This document shows, one piece after another, positions 23,201 through 38,200 of a DNA stretch of 64,000 nt. Made by a program: the position numbers and the translations under genes. The notes beneath the pieces are model-generated. The model was not told the origin of the DNA and ran no database searches. It saw only the letters and a list, made by a program, of their open reading frames with translations. Position 1 is the stretch's first letter. Every line of letters starts with the position of its first letter. The stretch is from Antedon mediterranea (Eukaryota > Echinodermata > Crinoidea > Comatulida > Antedonidae). The stretch lies in the NCBI RefSeq assembly GCF_964355755.1, contig NC_092673.1, positions 22,325,001-22,389,000 on the forward strand, written 5' to 3'.

Positions 23201-26200
23201 CATGTTGTGATTTGCCCAAATATGTTAGTGATATGCCCAAATATGGTAGTGATATGCCCAAATATGGTAGTGATATGACATCATCATGTCCATATATAGG
23301 TACATCACACGAAATTTGATAATGTAGACAGAGCTTTAAACACTTATTATAAATACATGCTGTGATTGTGTTTTAGCTTCTACAGGAACTATGCAGTGCC
23401 TTTGAACTGAGGCTGGGATGTCGTGTAACACCAGCTAAACTAGGGATCCTTGATGACAAGAACCCAAACCATCACAAACTGAAGCAAGCGCAACATGCGT
23501 CCTGTCTCTACATTTGTCAGTATTGTCTCGTACATCTCGGAGACCTGTGTATGTTTAAAATGTGTTATTTAAAATATGCACAATTTAATAGGTATTCTTA
23601 TAGACTTTTATACTAAAGGTGATTTGTACTTCTCTTTTATATTTCTGTTGTTTACATGTAATCAGAAATCAAATAAATGAAAAAAAAGTCTATTAAAGGG
23701 TTTCAAACTTATTCTACCGTACCCGTTTTTAATTGGTCTACTTTTCAAAAGTAAGGATATACACTTTTATAATGCATATGATGTTATAATGCATGCTATT
23801 TTGAGATTCCAACATTTTTATTATTTTCATCCTAGCCCGTTACAGATTGGAGACTAGTCAAGCAGAGAGCTATTATCGGCATGCAGCTAAGCTAGTTCCT
23901 TCAAGCGGACAACCTTACAACCAACTGGCGATTGTAGCAGCGTCACGTGGGGACCAGTTAGCTATGACGTTTTTTTACGTTCGAAGCACTGCTGTTAGAC
24001 ACCCCTTCCCGGCTGCATCTACTAATTTACAGAGTACCTTTGCAAAGCTTGTTGATAAGTTAGTATAGTTTTATTAAATTATAATAAGTATAGCTATTAT
24101 CTATCACAATGATCTATCTGATATTCATATTGATATTCATATTCATTTATTATCCAGAAAAATAAAAAAAACAATAATACAAAAAGCATAAATTACATAA
24201 AACAAAAACAAGCATAGAAAAACGCAGGACACTATCCTGGCGGATTGTCAAAAAACAAAAATATCGCTATAATAGACTCTCCTGATAGTGCTGGTGGCAA
24301 AATAACAGAAACATAACTGATGCCAGAAAGATATTAGTAAAGTACATATAGAACAAACTACTATAGTTGAGATGAAATAGATATATATTAAGTAATAGTA
24401 CAACCCTAGATTTGAATATGTATTCATTAAAAATGACCATTGCACATATACAGTAAAAACCCTATGAAGGGGATACCTTCACAACCAAACAAGGTGCCCA
24501 CTTAATATAAATGTCCCTGAGATAATAGGGATTTCCCCTGAATAGGAGTTGGCGATAGTGTTAAAACATAATTGTGTAATATTATGTGAGAGTGTCCCCT
24601 TTAGGGGTATCCCCTGAGGTGTCCCCTTTAGGGGTATCCCCTGAGGTGTCCCCTTTAGGGGTATCCCCTGAGGTGTGAGTCTCAAAAGAGGAGGATCTAC
24701 TGTATAAAACAACCCTCTTTGTCTGACATGGTATTTTAAGACTCTTAAGCGTGGTTCCCACTGGCGACGCAACGCAAGGACGTAGCGCAACGCAAGTGAA
24801 TTGACCAATCACAAGCGATGGCTTATTCGCTTGTGATTGCTAACTGTTTATAACTTCGCTTGTCATTGGTTAAAACGCTTGCGTTGCGTTTACGTCCTTG
24901 CGTTACGTTCTAGTGGGAACCAAGCTTTACTTTATGATCATAATTTGAAAAACAGCACACAAAATAATATTGTGTTAAAATGTTTTTCGTTATGTAGAGA
25001 TGAAGTGAAGCTTTTTAAAATGAAGCTTGTTGAATTGATTCATTTCTTTACCAAGTTTCATGCTGTCATACATCTCACTGTGGGAGATGCAGGTTAGAAG
25101 TTATAAATTAATATTTTCCTTTTATATTTTTTACCAATTATTTAACATTGATGATTCTTAAGTCATTAATATATTGGTATAATTGAATTAAGGCCCAAAT
25201 AAATCTATATTGTTGTTTATGTATAGTGATTTTTGTTTGAAGGTTTGCATGGCGATAGTTGCTATTCAGCATTGTTCTTGAGAAAAAACGCTCTTCTACA
25301 GCTAGTTCCAATCCCTCCCATGGTGAACTTGCTATTGTTTTAGCTTTCACACCAGTTCCATCCAATTTCATTTATATTTCCAGTTTTCTGGATTTTCTAC
25401 ATTCTCACTCCTGAGAACAATCAAAGTATATTGATCACAACGTCAAGAAACTAAACAGTTCCTCTCAGAACTAAATATATGTGGTGTGCCGCAAACTGTA
25501 TAGTGATTGTTATGTTTTAATTAATCCTACTACCTATATGGAAATTTAAAAAAAATCATAAATAAAACAATTGCTAACTGTATTTATACTCCAAAAAAGC
25601 AATGTACATACATCCAGATGTCTCACTAGAATTATATTTTTCTCATGTATTTTATCAATTTAGACTTACAAGTTGCATCAATGATTCGTGATAAGCTAGA
25701 AGAGAACTTCCGTTCACACTTGGCACAGGAGTCACTATCAGCAAAGCAACTTGTTCAAATGATGTCTATCAATTTGTTCACACTACACCATATTAAACAT
25801 CTTGATAAAGAGACAGTAAATGTGGATGGTGAAAAAGACCATGAAGAAGTCGTGACCTCAGATGACATGTTCACACAGGATGAGATTCAGTCATGGAATC
25901 TAACCCTGAATTTAACAGGTTAAATTTCATTATTTGTTACAATATTTATAAAACAAATAATTAAGAAGCAGAAAGAATAACTACTACTTCTGTAAAGCCC
26001 CTTTTTCAATTCCCTACATTTTCACAATTTTACAATTCCAACTTTTGGGTCCTATTTTAGCTATTTGCTTGTCAGTACAAAATCTAAGTTTTGTGATTTT
26101 CTGTTCTATAAATTAAATTAAAAGACATCATCACCATTGATAGGAGCTTGTCGAAACTTGGTTCTGGCTCTTAAATAAAAACTGCTCTTTATGCATCATA

Positions 26201-29200
26201 AAGCCTGTTTTCCTGTCAACGTTAAGTTACAGTGAGTTGCGTTGAGTTTAAAATCGTTAAAGTTGAAAATAAAATAGCGATGACGATGATCGAGTCGGAC
26301 CGCTAATATTTACACATTTTTACGCGATCGTTAATAGTTTCTCTTGGTTCTCTCGAGCGGTGCTGGGACACGCGGACGGGAAGTGTTGCAAAACTCAGGC
26401 CGGCCACTTGAAAAAGTTACGGGTTTTGATGCTTAAACCCAGCCTAGGACATGCTTTCGTTGATATCTTAATCTAGGCTTACACTAAAGACAAACATTAA
26501 ATTTAATTGGTTTAATATTATAATTTAATTTGACTTACACTTGTTTTTTTTAAATATCAGACCTTAAAAGTGTACAAAAAAGGTGAAAAACATCGTCGCG
26601 TTGTAAACATTCAAGAATTGTCAGCGCGTACCTTTTTTTCACAAACTGCAATGACGTAATTTGTGGACCATTTGATTGGTCAGTTTTGAACGATCGTAAC
26701 AATCGTAATCAACAAAAGTTGAACTCGATTCAACTTTAACTATTTAAGATTTTAACGATTTTCAACGTTAATTTTTACCCCCTTTTCCTGTTAAATCGTT
26801 GAATATGTCAACTCAACGCAACTCAACGTAACTCAACGTAACTTAACGTCGACAGGAAAACAGGCTTAAGGGTTGGCCCTAAAGCCCGGCGCACACTAGA
26901 GCTTCCGGCTGAGCCAACTGGCACGAGTAACACTTGCCTCAAGTGTGCGCCGGGGATTTCGTGAGGAATCGGCCACGCGTGCCGCTGAGGAAAATATCTA
27001 TCGTGTTTAATATTTTTTGGCACGCGTGCCATTTTCCTCAAGTGTGCGCCGAACTTGAGCTTCCTGCTCACTAAAAAATTCCACTGCGCATGACATGTTC
27101 TGATTTATTATGATATTTCAGCGCGTGCTGTATAGCGCAGTAAGTAATTATCCAATCAGAAAATCGCGTAGTGAAGGCGTTTAGTGTGCGTCCGATAGAA
27201 CGCGATCACAATTTGCGGCAAATTTTTTAGTGAGCCAAGTGTTACTCGTGCCAGTTGGCTCAGCCGAAAGCTCTAGTGTGCGCCGGGCTTAAATAGAGGT
27301 GGCCCTTAAATAGAGGTTGACCCTTAAATAGAGGTTGACCCTTAAATAGAGGTTGACCCTTAAATAGAGGTTGACTATAGTGTTTCAAAGTATACTGTAT
27401 TTCCTTGCATTATTATAACTTATACTGTATTTGACTCAATATCCAAGTTGAAATGAAATGCATTCTACACTTGCTTTTTTTTGTTATATATAAATCCAAA
27501 CACAAATTACTGAAAAGATGATAATACTGTGGTAATCAGTGGCTGAATCTCAATGGAGATACAAATAAAATAAGCAAAAAGCTAAATCAAAAAGATAAAG
27601 AAAACAAACAGCCAGACAAATTAGCAGAGCTTTCAGGCAACACTAGTCCTTCATCAGTGCAATATATTATATATATATATTTTTAGTGACGTTGTTCCAG
27701 CTAATGTTGCACTATATGCCATCAAAGTCTCAGGAGAAAGCACGTCAATGGGTGTGTCTACCAGCTGTAAAGGTCTTCTTAGATTGGCTCATTCATCGTC
27801 CTTACATTTTTGAAGATGATGTTGTCCTATCAAAACCAGTGTAAGTAAAGTTGTAGATTAGGTGAAATTACAATTTTTGTATTCCAAGATCTCAATTTGA
27901 CAATGCGACTTTTTTTTGTGGATTTTTAATATTCATATTTAATTAGATGGCAATGTATAAGCATTGTTTTTAAAATCCTATGTTCATCACATCATTCATC
28001 ATCTATCTAAAATAAATTTGCTAAATTTTCTAACTGGACAAAGATGTATTTGCTGTCCTAGTAAACTTGGTGTTTTTTACCATTGTAGAATGTATTCTCT
28101 TCTCGCTCTTCATGCCTATTTTTTAAGTAATCATTCTTCTAGATTTAATTAGCACAAACGATAATTATGTAGTATTTATTTTTGAACAGGGTATGGAGTA
28201 AATTAGCAAAGGTACTGAATTTTGTTCAGTATAAAGATTCTGCTAATGTACATCCCAATAAACAGGCATTATGGGAAGATATTGAAGTTGATGAGTTTCT
28301 ACCTCTTAAAAAAGCTCACAGGTAAAAAATTACTATTTTTGTCGTCAACTGGCAAAGGACTGTTGACCCCACTAGTAAACATGTTTTTTTTATATATTTG
28401 TAAATAGATTCTACAAAAAGTTGAATTTACAGAAATTGCCAAATAAAGTACATTTTGCTAGACTAAAAAGTAACTTTATTTTCAAAAATAAATCCAGCAA
28501 ACATTTGAATTTTGAAATTGTCAACTAGCAATAATAACAAATCTACTAGCAAATTCATTCAATTCAATTCAAAACATGATCATATAATACAAATAAACCC
28601 ATGACAGGATTCAGCAAAAGAAAACTTAAATGCTGTACAAATTTTCTCTGCTGTCATGGTTGACAAATAATAGAAATCAAATGAAATCATCAATTGAGAA
28701 TGTTAAAGAGTCGCTATCCAATCGAGTTTGAACAATACCATGAAAGCCCCAGTGGTCTAATGGTTAGGACATCTGCATATCAAGCAGAAGGTTTCGAGTT
28801 CGAATCTCGGTTGGGGGCGACTTTTTCTAACTCTCACAGATTTCCTTATCTTTATCGTTTCAAATTAATTAATTAAATTTCAGTATATCACCGTGCGGTT
28901 TAGGATTTATTCTATTACCAAAGCACTGATTAACATCCTTGTAATTTTATTTTGCTTTTTAGTATTTTAAACTTTGATGTATTTAATCAAGTCAACTTGA
29001 ATGCAGAAATGGAAAGTAGAGAAAGAGTTTGTCGTCTTGTGCAACATGGAAAATGGCTTGTTCAAAACCAATCAGGGTGAGCTTTACCAATGGAAATAAA
29101 CACTACATGAAAAATGCTCAATACATAATTAAACTTATAATACATTTTCAACTTTACTATAGATTTATAAAGTGGGCTTGTGATCCTATTTGTGAAGCTT

Positions 29201-32200
29201 GAAGCATATTAACATGCCTAGATTAGCTGGATAAACCAGCATAGGCCTTTTTCCCTCTGAGGGAGAGCATAATGTATGAGTTTACCCTGTGAAATAAATT
29301 GAAGGAGGCAGATGAGAAGTGTAAACATGCATTTACACAATGTATATTAGTGCCAACATTTATGGTGCGCCACCACCAAAGACAAATATGTAACATGTTC
29401 ATTTTGGTATGAACCAGCTTTAATTTGTAAATTAGTCTTTTGAATTGATTTATATAGCTTAATGAAGTCTGAAAGATCTGACACTTCAAGTAAATTGATA
29501 TTTACGTGTGCTTTGAGTGAAGAACAGGTGAGGAAACAGCAACAAAGATCAAAACAACAAAAACTCTTACCCACAAAACCAAAGTAAGTATTTTGCCTGT
29601 TTTTAGGATTAGTTTGTGTTGAATAACACATGTTTTAGTAAACTTATGTTCAATAAAACTACCACAAGTAACAAATTTCTGTTGATTTTCGTTTTAGTAT
29701 AAAAAATCTTTTATCCATATTCAAAATTTTTTTTTTGTCAATAATAACAGTAAATACATTATTATTACACAATTTAGTATTTTTAGTCTTATTTTAATAA
29801 TTTTAGACCAGAGAACAAGATTCAAACTCACACTAATCTGAAGACAGCGTTGAAGAAAGGAAGAGATGGACCCCCTAGAAAAGTGGAATTTGCTGGAATT
29901 GAAGAAATAATTCATGATGATAGACGATCAGAAAACAAACGTCCTGAGTCAAAAAGTCAAAGTATTGCTGTACAGGTGAAAGCATAGACATATTTTGAAG
30001 TATTTAGAAACACTCATTGTGATACTGTATACCTAATACTACTGAAAATGAAAAGATCTAGATCATCAAACTAGAACTATCACCACAGCGGACAATTGTA
30101 AACATTAATTTAGTACTCACGAACAGACTTTACTTGCGTAACGTTTACCATTTCACTAAAAATAAATCTTTTTGTTTATAACTAAGTTTTCAATATGTCA
30201 ATATCCAACTAATATACCTATAAAAGAGGCTGTAGATATTAACTACTAAGTGTGTTTGAGACATCTTAAATATCTTTATTCCTTTTAAATGTAAATTTGA
30301 AATGAACATATTTTTCAGTACTGCTTTTTATTTACATTTAAATTTTTGTTTTGTTTATTTGAACATATTAGGCAATTCTACCAAGAAAAAAGACATCATC
30401 TGAATCTGATTCTTCAATTACCCCGATTGGTAGCCCTCCTTCCATACCAGGTCGCCAGCCTGTTGGAGTGTTTCATGAACAGAACCACCAATCACCAGTC
30501 ACTACATGGGATCCAGAGTCTGCAGCCCATTTTCATAAAGGAGGGCCTAAACCTCAAGCAAACCCTATGCATAATATTCAGTCCTGGCAAGGTAGCAACA
30601 GCCCTGGAGGCAACAACAATGCGGGTCCCTATCAGAACTTATCGGGACCGCAATTACCGCAAGGACAATATCAAAATCAACGATATAGACATCCTCAACC
30701 ACATATGCAAGATCAAGGGATGGGACCGTACGGAATGCCAAGTAGCCCTGGTGGTGGTTGGTCGTCTCCTCAACGTAGTCCCTCTCAAACTAATCCACCA
30801 AGACCTAATTACCCTGGAGGTCAGCAACCTTCAGGTTATCCCCAATTACCTCAGGGATCAAGTAATAAAATGAAAGAAAATATTCCTGGCATGTTGCCAG
30901 CAAACTGGAATAAAGGAATGCCATGGCAAGGAGATCAAAACCATGGCAACATTCAACAACGACAACCTAATCAGTGGCCGAATGACAGCCGTCAGCCTTA
31001 TCAACAGGCTTCTAAGATGGAATGGAAATGTTACCAGCAAAATCCTCAAGGCATTCATTCTCAACCCATGTCTCCCCAAGAGATGTACAACCATCGACCA
31101 CCACCATTTCATCGTCCTGGTGAGAGTTCCACCCAACTGAATTCACCCACCACTGCAAAACCTAATATGCACACACGCTCTATGAACAATCCCAACTGCG
31201 GACCACCACCATCTCACACTGGGCAATACCCACTCCGAGCCAGACAGTCTTCTCCACACAGTCCGCAGCAGTCTATGCAGAATCAAGGTGGTATCATCAA
31301 CCATCCAAGAGCAGGTACACCTACCAAATCACCACAGAGCATGGATGGCTTTATCTTCCCAACTGCTGCAGAAATCAATTCTATGAGACATTTTAATCCG
31401 GTTAGCATGGACGTGCATCCAAATCAGCCTGCCAGTCTCGACCAGCTGAACAGCCATAATTCAAGGATGCCGCCTTCAAACGTGCCCAACAATTCGGCAA
31501 CCATGCAAGCGTTGACGGAGGAAGTTATCATGAGTATGAATGAACTTTTGTTAAACGCTATCGATCAGGAGGTTAATTTTCGCGACGATAGAGCACCATT
31601 TCAGCAACCGGTTGGTAATACCTATGGATATAATTATCATATGAATAACGATGGCCAGCAAAAAATGGCACCCAAGCTTGTAGTAAGTTACTGAATTGAA
31701 TAATAAATTAATAACAGTTTACAGTACAGTATAAATTAGACCCATGTTTTATGTAGTGTTTGTTTGGATAATTTGTAATATTTGTTGGCGAAATGCGTTC
31801 TTTGGCACGCATCTCAATGATGGGGCATCCATAACATAAATATAACAGTACACAACTTTAAATTCCAACCATTTTTAATCTGCCATAAGGTATTACTATA
31901 CAACTAAATGCCTTTTTTTTTTATATTCCCTTTATTCTTCAGACCCCTGATGATAGCATGCCTTCATCTAGACAAACTCCTAGTCCAGCAATCAACCAAA
32001 GACTAGCAATCAACTTCCCAGGCCGTGATAATATACCCACCAGCAATAGAGGGCATGATTACAACAATGTTGGCGGAGGCGGAAAACCGGGGTGAGTTGC
32101 AATTGGCTTTAATAGTGCAGATATTTTGTTTTATATCAATCACATCAATCAGTCAAATCAGAATTCCATGGTAGGTTATAACAAGACAATCAAAACACTT

Positions 32201-35200
32201 GGAACTAAAACTATAAATTTGTACTATTAATAATAATAGGGAGGTTTCGCAATCTTACGAATACGATAACGAAAACGGATACGTCACGCACACGTATTCA
32301 TTTTTCGTAAGCCAGTAAAAATCTGTTTCGCATGGCAACGAAATATTGAGGGCGCCTTCCAAAATATGACTGCTGTAAATGTGAGGGAAGCGCAGGTACG
32401 TGTTGCTTGGTGCTTGGCTGCCTAGGCCTAGCGTAACATCAAAGCGAGTGAAGACTTTAAAAATTGCTATTTATCAAAATTTACCTGGCATTTTAGTAAA
32501 TTACTTTAGTAAATTACTTTCAATAAAAGTATAATTATATTATAATCATGAATCATTCCTGATTCAAATGCAAAATGTGCAAAATAGATCAAAAACTATA
32601 CTCGTTTTGTAGTTACGAAAATGACTGGTGATATTCGTCAACACGAATACGCTTTACGAATATGAAATGGAGATCAGCTCAAAAGTTTCACAAAAGTGTG
32701 ACGTATCTGTTTTCGTTATCGTATTCGTAAGGTTGCGAAACCTCCCTATATAATTGTCTCTTTATTTGAGACAAAAGCTTGTTTCTAAATTTAGAACTAT
32801 GAACTATTTCAATGTTATTTCATTTGTTAGGTGATCATTTTTAGAATAAAATGATCACCTATTGTTATTGTATAAAATCTTTATTATTCTTCTTTCTGTA
32901 CACTTTTTGTTCGTCAAATATCTCAAAAAGTTGAATAGCAATGATCACAAAAATTTTACAATGTCTTTCAAATACTTTAACTTAGCCATAATAAGCTTTT
33001 CAGCGTGATCACTGACCCGTGACGTCACGTATACGCGATTTTGTGAAATCACATTATCAATCATATATCCATAATTCATTATCACATATTTATGAAATTC
33101 ACTACACGTAAACTTCAGGTCAAGGTAAAAATATTAGCAAATAAAAACGCACGCGCACGTATAGACATGCGCGTGAAATCGCGCGTTAAAAATTTAAAAG
33201 GCTCAAAATTAAGTTTTGATCAATTTAGAGCATGAATTAGGCCATTTGCGTGTTTCAAAAAATTACTGCGCAAAAACACGTTTTTGCGCGCGCGATACTT
33301 AAAAAGCGTAAAAATACGATTTTTTTGTAGAAATCGCATTCTACTCACCATCCTTAGTACATTCACCAAATTTGAGTCAGTTCCGACTTAAAATAACGCT
33401 ATACGAGCACGTTAAAAATGACAAAATGCGCACATTTATTTCACAAAAGTTCTGAAAATGGTGAAAAATATGTCTTTTTTAAAATGAAAATAACTCTTCA
33501 GAATGCACGATGACACCTAAGTTTTTTAACTTATTCGTGAAGCCATTGAGTTGTAGATATAAATGTATATACACATTAGACGTAAAAAATGGTATTACGT
33601 CATCATATGGCCACTTGAATTTAACAATTAGGATTTTTTTCCGTTTTGTTTAGGTTATCACATTCAATAGAGCGCATCTCCGCTATTTGACCTCGATTTT
33701 CGCACAAATTTCAGTGTGTGCTTGCTTAATTATTTATCTTTCTCATAAGTTGTCAGTGTTGTCATTTTGATGACGTCATCACGCGTAAAAACTTGAATAA
33801 CGTAGGTCGTGTAATTTCACCTTCGCCGTAAATTTGAATATCTTACAGCTCTTCAGAATTGAAGGTTACCTTGACGATTATAATTTATTATGAAAGCTGA
33901 TGAAATGTAGATATGAATTCATATAAAAACCAAGCGTATCAGATGTTGTGACGTTAACATATGGCCAGATGAAGTTAAAAAGTAGTTTTTTCATCTTTTT
34001 TGTCAAAGTTATACAAATTTCAAAGAGCGCGCACAGCGCTTCTACGTGCCAGATTCTCTTCCAATTCTTATATTTATTTGCTCAATTTATTATCTTTCGA
34101 AATTGTCATCTTTGAGTTTATTTTGATAATTCCATCATACCAAAAAATTAGAACATGATGTGTGTCCCGTAATTTCACCTATGCTACACTGTGTATAGAT
34201 ATACAGTATATACTGTACATATTGTATATGGCATATAATAGGCACAACTCAGCGATATAAGATTATGCATCATGTCATAGGATGGCGTACATCAACTTTT
34301 TACGATCGTATGTTAACGTACATGCATGTTTAAAAAATGTTAATTTCATTAAAATGATAACAATGATCACCTATAATTCGTCAAAGTGACGAATTAAATT
34401 CTAGTTTTTTTTTAAACATTGTGTATGTTTCTTGTTTTATAGAAAATAATAATAATATACTTACAGCAGAGTTGTTGGAAGTATAAAAATGTCTCATAGG
34501 ATTCATACTTGATTGACTGTTAAAATCAAAGCAGCCATTAATATACAATGTACAAAAGCGTATTTTCAAATTTAAAATTCATAAAAAATTTTCATTTTTT
34601 ATTCATAACAGAATGTTTTCCCACCTAATTGTACTGTAGCGTAGTGATTATATTTTTTTTATCAATGTTTAAAATAGGAACGATTTTGTATGCTTTGTTG
34701 TACTATATTGATAATTGTTTGAAAGTCTACAAAAATGACATTTAATCAACAAGAAAAATAAAATATCAGCCTGTTTTTAGTTGATGAAGAAATACTGATT
34801 ATGGCCTGTGTCGTGAAGTGGGCTTCTAACAATTTACCCTATCTTACAAACATTGTTATAAATAATTTTTACTCGGGGTAACCGAGTCTAGGACTTCCTC
34901 ATCTTCTCCTCTTCTTCTTCTTCCTCCTCCTCTTCTTCCTCTTCCATCTGGACACTTTCAAGTCCTACTAGTTCTTTACGCGTCGTCTGACGGCTCTGAA
35001 ACATGGCATGTGCATAGGGTAATAAGTGAACAAAGCTATAGAGAGAAAATGTTCATACTTCAATCGGATGCAGAATTACGACGTCATAAATATGGTACCA
35101 ATAAAAAAAAAGTGTGATTTATAAAGTACTATTCCACCCTTCGTTGTAGTATTGAGCTGGGATTTGGCATGGGTATACTACAGGGACATGTCCTTAAAGC

Positions 35201-38200
35201 TATAGAGCCGGATTTTTTAATTTCAAACCGGATGCAGCCATATGACATTTTGAAGATGGTACCTTTTATTTATTTTTGTCGTAATATAGCCGTGTTTGGT
35301 GTCGTTTCAAAGGTCTTGATTGGAGAATAAGAATATACACAGTAAAACCTATTTATGATATTGTTACCGTCACTTCTGCTCCCGGAAATAGCAAAAAAAT
35401 CACTTTGAGATTTCATAATTTACCGTAACTATGCCATTTCCGGTTATGTGACGTAACTTTTCGGAATATAGCCGTATTTGGTAGCGAGGTTATTGATGTG
35501 TATGTGACGTTACATCCCATCTTATGACGTCATTACAGCTTCTTCTGCTGTACCCCGTGTATCGCACATTCATGCTTGTTTGACCAATAAATGACATGGC
35601 GGTATATATCTTGCTATTTATTCTATTAAACACTCTATTTGAAACACCTTACACATTCAAGTTCTTATTTCTATATACATTGAAATGCACAACAACAAGG
35701 CACTTAGGTAACTCCTAAAAAATATGAAACATTTATTTGATTAATCACCTTATACATTTATAACTTAAGTGCTACTCAATAAAAAGAAATCATGATTTGG
35801 TTGTGATACTTTAGAATGGTCTAAGTACACAGGCAAGCGTTATCCATGACAAATAACCTGGTGAGAAAGTTCACATCAAGCGTAAGCAGAGATTAAGTTT
35901 AGGACATGAGCAATTAGCCTGTCGTTAACACCGCATCAAGTAAATTGTTCACAACGCTGTTATCAATTATCATTGTTTCACCACATAAAATCCAATTACG
36001 GTTGATGTACGTCCAAATAATGTATTCTACTATTGTACACTATCCGGGTGATAGAATTGCTGTTTTTATGGTAAAAAGAGACAAAATATGTAATTAGACG
36101 GTGTAAGGTATCACTTAATGCTGTCTATGTACTTTCAGGTCTGATTTACACTGTAATGGCTCTCAAACTCTCTGGTGTATACAAATTATGTGATTAATTA
36201 TATTATTAGTCTCTATTTTTTTAATTTGTAAATATTTAAGAATTTTTAATAGTTAATTTTATCTTTTGACCTTTGTGCAATTTTTATAGTAATTTTAAGT
36301 TTAATGAATTGTACAGAAATTATTACTGCATCATAGGCCTTAATGTGTTTTTTCATCGTTTAACTTTGTTTTATGTGAATTATCATTTTCATATGTAAGC
36401 TCTTCATTTCAACTATGAGTTGTATTTTGAGTCTTTTTATACCAATTAAATAAAAAAGAAAAATAATTAAATAAATTAAAAAAACAGTTTCAACTTAAAC
36501 TTAAATTTAAAGTCATGCAATTTTAAATGTCTTTATTGAATTTATAAAAACACTGATAGTTTAATGTATTTGGTATATGAGTGGGTACAGTAGATACTAT
36601 TGTTATTGTTTTAGTTAGTGTTTCCGAAATGTATATATTGTTTTAATTCTTAAAGAAAAATTACGGAACCAAAATGCTGTGAATTAAAATGTCTCAAATT
36701 TAAAATGATATAAATATTTTTGCCTTTATATTTATATCTGTATTTAAAAGATCTTGTGTAAGAAATTGTTTTTTTCTTTATATTATTTTATATTGTTAGA
36801 AATTTTTATGATATTAACTGAATGATTTATTAGTCAACATCACTTTATGAAATTCATTTTATGAGATGACAATAAAAAAATTGAAATTTAATCATTATTA
36901 CTTGTAACAAGATAGGGTAAAAAAGATGCGAATGATCACTAACAGATCCACAAAACACATATTGGATCCTCTTGGGTTATCTGAAATAGATCATTAATCT
37001 GTTTAATTACATGAAAGTAAAGGATGAGATAAAAGGTATTTGAAAATCAAATATAGCAATTAAACTAGATAATTTAAGCAAGTGTTATAGGTTATTATAC
37101 TTTCAATAATATTTGGTATTTTGTAACACATCAATTTTACATTTTTTTAAAAATATAATTTTGCCTAATAAAAACATTCAAGCATTTGCCTGTTAATTCA
37201 TTCAGCCTCCCCTTGTCACAGAATTTCAAATTTATTTATTTCACTTATTATGACATGCTATTAAACCAGTGACTTATCCAGGATTTTGTAAATCTAAGTT
37301 CTTAACTAATGTCCTATCTTTTGCATTGTAATTTTCGATTTAGAGAGCCCTGGACCAGCTGGTTCCGTTATCGTCTACTGTAGGTAGTCCAAATTTGATG
37401 TAATTTGGTATTATTATTCAATAAAAGATCCTTCTAAAGCTCTGTCTATCTATCAAACTTTATGTGACAAAAACATCTGATGTGCCCATATATGGACATG
37501 ATGATGTCATATCACTACCATATTTAGGCATATCACTACCATATTTAGGCATATCACTATCATCACACTTTCTTTTAGTTTGATAGTGAGCTTTACACAC
37601 TAAAGAGCTTAAATGAAACACCACTTGTCATTATAAAATCTAAAATTAAATCGATTGAACCATTATCTAAACACTGGTCACAATGTTGCCTTTTAGAAGT
37701 ACTGTATTAATACATTTTTTGTTTTCTTTATAATTAATTTTAAATATTATTTATTATAATATTTTCTAGATTTTTCGATGAGAACGTACGATTAACTGGA
37801 GGTTACAGACTCTTCACTCCATCCCCTTGGACAGCTGGTCAGGGTGATAGTAAGTGTTTGATAATAATAATTGTCATCTTTATTCATCCTTTCATTAGTG
37901 CTTGGCTACTTCAATATTCTGGTAGTATATATACCATTTATTATTATAAAACTTCCACACATTCAAAATATTACAAATCATGACAAAATACCAATAACTA
38001 AAATAAATAATATATCTATATATAAATCCATATAATAAACTTGCACTGATGAAGGGCTAGTGTTGACCGAAAGCTCTTATTTTATCGTTTTTATTCAGCT
38101 TTTTGCTTATTTTATTTTGTATCTCCATTGAGATCGCTATAATTTGAATAATTTGTGTAGCTTTTATGGAACGTGTGTTGCATCAAATTGACATCATTGT

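Noticed and set aside
24479-24812. Open frames of 76-109 codons on the minus strand
   Set aside because: They owe their length to the 27-bp tandem repeat and the adjacent MITE; the peptide repeats TPQGIPLKG.
30346-31140. Overlapping open frames in other phases within SMG7 exon 14
   Set aside because: Shadows of the Pro/Gln-rich coding frame, which is fixed by flanking splice phases.
34833-36921. 13-bp inverted repeat TTTACCCTATCTT bounding about 2.1 kb
   Set aside because: No target duplication and no extension of the repeat; a match of this length is expected by chance in A+T-rich DNA of this size.
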